From NCBI GenBank assembly GCA_026706165.1, contig JAPOZF010000247.1, forward strand, positions 1 to 9,244: DNA of 9,244 nucleotides, read 5' to 3'. Origin of the DNA: Gemmatimonadota bacterium (lineage in GTDB: Bacteria; Latescibacterota; UBA2968; UBA8231). Under the pieces are notes generated by a model. The model saw only the letters and a list, made by a program, of their open reading frames with translations, was not told where the DNA came from and searched no databases. Below are positions 6,184-9,244 of the stretch, in pieces. The stretch's first letter is position 1; each line of letters opens with the position of its first letter. The translations under genes and the position numbers were made by a program.

Positions 6184-6291
6184 ATGGCAGGCGAAGGACG
6201 GCGGCGAACCCAGAAGGACATGGCGCGAAAGACCAGCATGGACCGGGTCCTGAGGTCGGGACCTCTTTCGGACGAAGGACCGGGGCAGTGA
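6184..6291 (+). CDS. Possible 35-residue ORF coupled to the porin gene
   Basis: ATG at 6184 has an excellent Shine-Dalgarno, AGGAG (6173-6177), spaced 6 bases. The ORF ends with TGA at 6289-6291, overlapping the GTG start of the porin as GTGA. The product (MAGEGRRRTQKDMARKTSMD then 15 further residues) is basic at the N-terminus, has no hydrophobic segment and resembles nothing I know. It may be a short translated leader that couples ribosome delivery to the porin start, a small protein, or chance. RBS quality and the stop/start overlap are the only support. Confidence 0.4.
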   Translation: MAGEGRRRTQKDMARKTSMDRVLRSGPLSDEGPGQ

Positions 6292-7517
6292 GAACCCGGG
6301 CGGCCGTAACCGCCTGCCTTCTGTTCCTGATGCCGCTGCTTGCGTCGGCAGGGGAAACACCCCTGGAGCTGAGCGGCTACGGCGAGATCAACTATTGGCG
6401 CTTCGATTTCGGCCCGGACCAGAAAAGCCATCCCGATGGATCGGCTCCGGACAACCGCGCCCTGATCGACGTCACCAGGCTCGCCCTGGAATTCGAGGCC
6501 GAGCTGCTGCCCGGCCTGGAGCTGGAAGCGGAGGTGGAGTTCGAGCACGGGGGAACCGGGGGCGCCCTCGAGCTGGAGTACGAGGAGTTCGGCGAGTACG
6601 AACAGGAGGTCGAGAAAGGGGGCGAGGTGGTCCTGGAGGAGCTGTACGTCAAGCGTTCCTTCGGCGACAACCTCTCTGTAAGCGCCGGCCATTTCTACGT
6701 CGCCGTCGGCCTGCTCTCCAGCCTCTATCACCCTCTCGACTTCTACGGCACCGTGCGCTCGGAGGCGGAAACGTCGATGATCCCCGCCCTGTGGCACGAG
6801 ACCGGGATCGAGGCTTCGGGCCGGATTCGGCGCTGGCGCTGGCGCCTGCAGGTGATCAACGGACTCGACGCTACCGGATTCAGCTCCCAGAGTTGGGTGG
6901 TCGGGGGGCATCAGCTGCGTTTCGAGCAGGTCAGGGCCGACGGCCTCGCCCTCGCCGGCCGGGTCGATTACGGACCGGTCCGGGGAGCCCTGCTCGGCGT
7001 CTCCCTCTACCGGGGCGACAGCGCCGCCAACCGCCCCAAACCGGACATGAAGGGGACCTCGGCGAACGTCACCATCTCCGACATCCACGCCCACTTCACC
7101 GGCAGGCGTCTGCGCGCGCGCGGCCTGTTCCTCTACGGGCAGCTCGAAAACGCCGCCGCTGTCAGCGCCCGCAACCGCACCCTTTCCAACAACCTCGACG
7201 TGCTGCGCAGCCCCGTGGGAAGCGCCGCGAACGCCCTCTACCTCGAGGCTGGATACGACATCCTGCCCTGGCTTGCCGCCCGGCCGGGGGAGCGGCTCGA
7301 CCTGTTCGTCCGCTACGACGACTACGACACCATGGCCGAGGTGCCGGACGGGTTCTTCGACAATCCCCGTTTCGACCGTCGGGTGTACACGGTCGGCTTC
7401 AACTACGCCGTGGAGGGCAAGGTCGTGGTCAAGGCCGATTACGCCATGCGCCGGCTCGGTGCGGCGCGCTTCAATGACGAAAACACCCTTGGACTGGCAC
7501 TCGGATTCCAGTTCTGA
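6288..7517 (+). CDS. Porin-like outer-membrane beta-barrel of an imelysin/iron locus
   Basis: Predicted 409-residue outer-membrane channel. The GTG at 6288 was chosen because it has AAGGA (6275-6279) 8 bases upstream and begins a clean signal peptide (VRTRAAVTACLLFLMPLLAS, cleavage after ASA at about 21). A longer in-frame reading from 5991 has an out-of-frame, arginine-rich N-terminus and was rejected. The mature chain starts LELSGYGEINYWRFDF and continues as alternating strands, with SAGHFYVAVGLLSSLYHPLDFYG and ETSMIPALWHETGIEASG like OprO/OprP-type (phosphate-selective) porins. It ends LGLALGFQF, with a terminal Phe for BAM recognition. Residues 68-118 are very rich in Glu (19 of 51, no Asp). 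The likely role is passage of a small substrate, perhaps a metal, for the downstream imelysin lipoprotein, whose gene starts 36 bases later. Substrate specificity is not shown. Confidence 0.8.
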   Translation: MRTRAAVTACLLFLMPLLASAGETPLELSGYGEINYWRFDFGPDQKSHPDGSAPDNRALIDVTRLALEFEAELLPGLELEAEVEFEHGGTGGALELEYEEFGEYEQEVEKGGEVVLEELYVKRSFGDNLSVSAGHFYVAVGLLSSLYHPLDFYGTVRSEAETSMIPALWHETGIEASGRIRRWRWRLQVINGLDATGFSSQSWVVGGHQLRFEQVRADGLALAGRVDYGPVRGALLGVSLYRGDSAANRPKPDMKGTSANVTISDIHAHFTGRRLRARGLFLYGQLENAAAVSARNRTLSNNLDVLRSPVGSAANALYLEAGYDILPWLAARPGERLDLFVRYDDYDTMAEVPDGFFDNPRFDRRVYTVGFNYAVEGKVVVKADYAMRRLGAARFNDENTLGLALGFQF

Positions 7518-7553
7518 AGGTGGTTCATTCACCCTGTAACCGGAGAGAATCCC

Positions 7554-8627
7554 ATGCTACACCGCTCCAGACTCCTCCTTGCCTTGCTGGCGTCCGCGCT
7601 CCTCCTGACAGCCTGCGGAGACGACGACGAAAGCGTCACCGGCCCCGGCGGCGAGTCGTACGACTTCGGACCGATCCTCGAGGATTTCGCCAACAACGTC
7701 GTCATCCCCACCTACCGCGACCTGGATGCCGCCGCGGCAACGCTGGCAGCCGCCGTGGCCGCCCTGCGGGACAACCCGACCGACGCCACCCTTGAAGCGG
7801 CGCGCGACGCCTGGGTCGCCGCCCGCGTCCCCTGGGAGGCGAGCGAAGGCTTTCTTTTCGGACCCGTAGACTTCAACGGCTACGATCCCGCCCTCGACAG
7901 CTGGCCCGTCAACCGCACCGACCTCGACGGAGTGATGGCCAGCGACAACGACCTCGGCGCCGAGTACGTCAACGGCCTGGACGGGACCTTGAAGGGGTTC
8001 CATACCATCGAGTACCTGCTGTTCGACGAGGGGGGCAGCAAGACCCCGGCGGACTTCACCGAGCGCCAGTTCGACTACCTCGTCGCCAGCACCCGCGTCC
8101 TCGAGCAGACGGCCTCCGACCTGCACGACAGCTGGATTCCCTCGGGCGGCAACTTCGTCTCCAAGGTCGTCGGGGCCGGCAGCGGCAGCGACATCTACCC
8201 CTCCCAGCGGTCCGCGGTCCAGGAAATCGTCAACGGCATGATCGGCATCTGCGACGAGGTGGCCAACGGCAAGATCGCCGACCCCTTCAGCGAGCAGGAT
8301 CCGCGGCTCGTGGAATCCCAGTTCAGCTTCAACTCCCTCGAGGACTTCCAGAACAACATGCGCAGCGTCCGGAACGCCTACACCGGGGACTACCACGGCA
8401 GCGAGGGGACCGGCCTCGACGAATTCGTCGCCCTGCGCAACGCCGACCTCGACAGCCGGCTGAAGAGGGAGGTCGAGGCCGCCATCGACGAGATCGGCAG
8501 GATCAGCAACCCCTTCCGGGACGCCATCGCCAGCGACGCCGACCAGATCGAGAAGGCGCAGCAGGCGATAGCCAGGGTGCAGCAGACCCTGGAGGAGGAC
8601 GTCCTTACCCTGGTGCTCGGACAGTAA
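7554..8627 (+). CDS. Imelysin-family lipoprotein (IrpA/ICMP-like, peptidase M75 family)
   Basis: Predicted envelope lipoprotein of 357 residues, related to iron-regulated protein A and the M75 domain of EfeO. The signal sequence MLHRSRLLLALLASALLLTA ends in lipobox LTAC (Cys21), followed by the flexible tether GDDDESVTGPGG. The imelysin domain runs from about 36 to the end. It has the helical AARDAWVAARVPWEASEGF (about 82-100), GPVDFNGYDPALDSWPV, and the signature GxHxxE as GFHTIEYLLF (Gly148, His150, Glu153). The end is a helical bundle (AIDEIGRISNPF, IARVQQTLEEDV). Members bind or process metal, probably iron; protease activity is disputed in the family. The ATG at 7554 has GGAGA (7542-7546) 7 bases upstream. 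It sits between the porin and the di-heme oxidoreductase in an apparent operon. Confidence 0.92.
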   Translation: MLHRSRLLLALLASALLLTACGDDDESVTGPGGESYDFGPILEDFANNVVIPTYRDLDAAAATLAAAVAALRDNPTDATLEAARDAWVAARVPWEASEGFLFGPVDFNGYDPALDSWPVNRTDLDGVMASDNDLGAEYVNGLDGTLKGFHTIEYLLFDEGGSKTPADFTERQFDYLVASTRVLEQTASDLHDSWIPSGGNFVSKVVGAGSGSDIYPSQRSAVQEIVNGMIGICDEVANGKIADPFSEQDPRLVESQFSFNSLEDFQNNMRSVRNAYTGDYHGSEGTGLDEFVALRNADLDSRLKREVEAAIDEIGRISNPFRDAIASDADQIEKAQQAIARVQQTLEEDVLTLVLGQ

Positions 8628-8658
8628 GGGAACGGAGTCGGGCAGGGGCACGCGTGAC

Positions 8659-9244
8659 ATGAACCGGGGCCTGTACGCCTGCGCTCTCGCCGGCTTTCTT
8701 CTCTGCGGCTGCGGCGACGGCGGCCCCACGGCTCCCCTCGCCTCCCGGGAGGACAAGGCGCTTTCCGGAGGTGGGGCGACCGTTTTCGACGCCGCCAGCA
8801 CCGCCTTCGAGAACCCGGTGCCCGGCCTCGAGGCGGACCAGATGGCCCGCTTCCTCGCCGGCGACGCCGCCTTCGAAGCGGTGTTCGTCAGCGCCCCTGC
8901 GGAGGTCAACGGCGGGCTCGGTCCGGTCTTCAACCAGACCTCGTGCGTCGGTTGCCACGGCCGCGACGGCCGCGGCCGGTCCGGGTTCGGGGAGACCGCG
9001 CCTTTCATCGGCTCGGCGCTGATGCAGGTCAGCCTGCCGGGAGCCGGCTCCGAGCATCCCGGGGCACCTGAGCCGGTTCCGGGGTTCGGCCTGCAGATCG
9101 GGGACCGGGCGATCTTCGGGGTGGAACCCGAAGGGCGGGTGGAGACGAGCTGGTTCGAGGAGGAAGGCCGCTTCGCCGGCGGCGGGACCTACACCCTCCG
9201 GCATCCGGTCTACGAGCTGACCGACACCTACATCGACCTTCCGG
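8659..9244 (+). CDS. Di-heme oxidoreductase lipoprotein (DUF1111/thiol oxidoreductase family), 3'-truncated by window
   Basis: Only the first 195 residues are present; the frame is open to the window end. The signal sequence MNRGLYACALAGFLLCG leads to a lipobox-like LCGC (Cys18) and a short linker. The family N-domain follows: GGGATVFDAASTAFENPVPG (37-56), then APAEVNGGLGPVFNQTSCVG and heme site CVGCH (Cys96, Cys99, His100) with GRDGRGR after it. The second CxxCH expected in this family lies beyond the window. Family members are periplasmic c-type cytochromes regularly encoded next to imelysin genes, presumably doing redox chemistry on the metal substrate. The gene begins 31 bases after the imelysin stop. 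AGGGG (8644-8648), 10 bases before the ATG, serves as a modest RBS. Confidence 0.9.
   Translation, partial: MNRGLYACALAGFLLCGCGDGGPTAPLASREDKALSGGGATVFDAASTAFENPVPGLEADQMARFLAGDAAFEAVFVSAPAEVNGGLGPVFNQTSCVGCHGRDGRGRSGFGETAPFIGSALMQVSLPGAGSEHPGAPEPVPGFGLQIGDRAIFGVEPEGRVETSWFEEEGRFAGGGTYTLRHPVYELTDTYIDLP

Noticed and set aside
5991..6287. In-frame N-terminal extension of the porin
   Set aside because: It overlaps the small-protein gene, is arginine-rich, and would bury the signal peptide that starts cleanly at GTG 6288 behind a good RBS.
6111..7532. 473-residue open frame on the minus strand opposite the porin gene
   Set aside because: Shadow of GC-rich codon usage. The translation is low-complexity and shows no family motif, while the + strand product has a signal peptide, strand pattern and terminal Phe.
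8649..8656. Perfect 8-base palindrome CACGCGTG between the RBS and ATG of the di-heme gene
   Set aside because: A short self-complementary sequence without partner sites is expected by chance in GC-rich DNA.
7557..9008. 483-residue minus-strand open frame opposite the imelysin and di-heme genes
   Set aside because: It spans two well-supported + strand genes and the gap between them, and has no recognisable domain.

Overview
This is a gene-dense, GC-rich bacterial window (roughly two-thirds G+C by eye). Every supported gene lies on the + strand. Core genes (lexA, era, purD) sit beside envelope genes: a PorV/PorQ-type outer-membrane protein, a porin-like barrel, and two lipoproteins with clear lipoboxes. 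The organism is therefore a Gram-negative-type, didermic bacterium. The PorV-like protein and the short GDDDESVTGP-style tether after a lipoprotein cysteine suggest the FCB group or a neighbouring phylum (Gemmatimonadota-, Eisenbacteria- or Krumholzibacteria-like), but nothing here fixes the taxon. No mobile element, CRISPR array, tRNA or rRNA was seen.

Left part (1-5441), housekeeping. lexA (SOS repressor) is followed by a 133-base gap and a MOFRL-family glycerate 2-kinase. Next is a PorV/PorQ-like outer-membrane protein with its own sigma70-like promoter so close to the ATG that the mRNA may be leaderless. era overlaps the end of that gene by four bases (CTGA) and has no ATG, GTG or TTG before its P-loop, so it appears to start at CTG and to be translationally coupled. 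purD follows with a strong ribosome binding site, after a short hairpin.

Middle (5442-5755), a 314-base non-coding region. It holds a sharply AT-rich island (about 35% G+C over 5511-5620) built around an 82-base imperfect palindrome (axis at 5578.5). A good sigma70-like promoter lies inside it, and several copies of a TTGGC/GCCAA-like half-site lie in or beside it. Downstream is a roughly 180-base leader with a strong GC-rich hairpin. This looks like the control region of the genes that follow.

Right part (5756-9244), a probable metal (iron) handling operon: a 120-residue unrecognised small protein with a histidine-rich tail, a possible 35-residue coupled ORF, a porin-like outer-membrane barrel with a glutamate-rich segment, an imelysin-family lipoprotein (GxHxxE motif), and the start of a DUF1111-type di-heme oxidoreductase lipoprotein (CxxCH), cut by the window end. 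The imelysin plus di-heme oxidoreductase pairing recurs in iron-regulated loci. The most interesting points are the regulated palindromic island, the small proteins at the head of the operon, and the CTG start of era.
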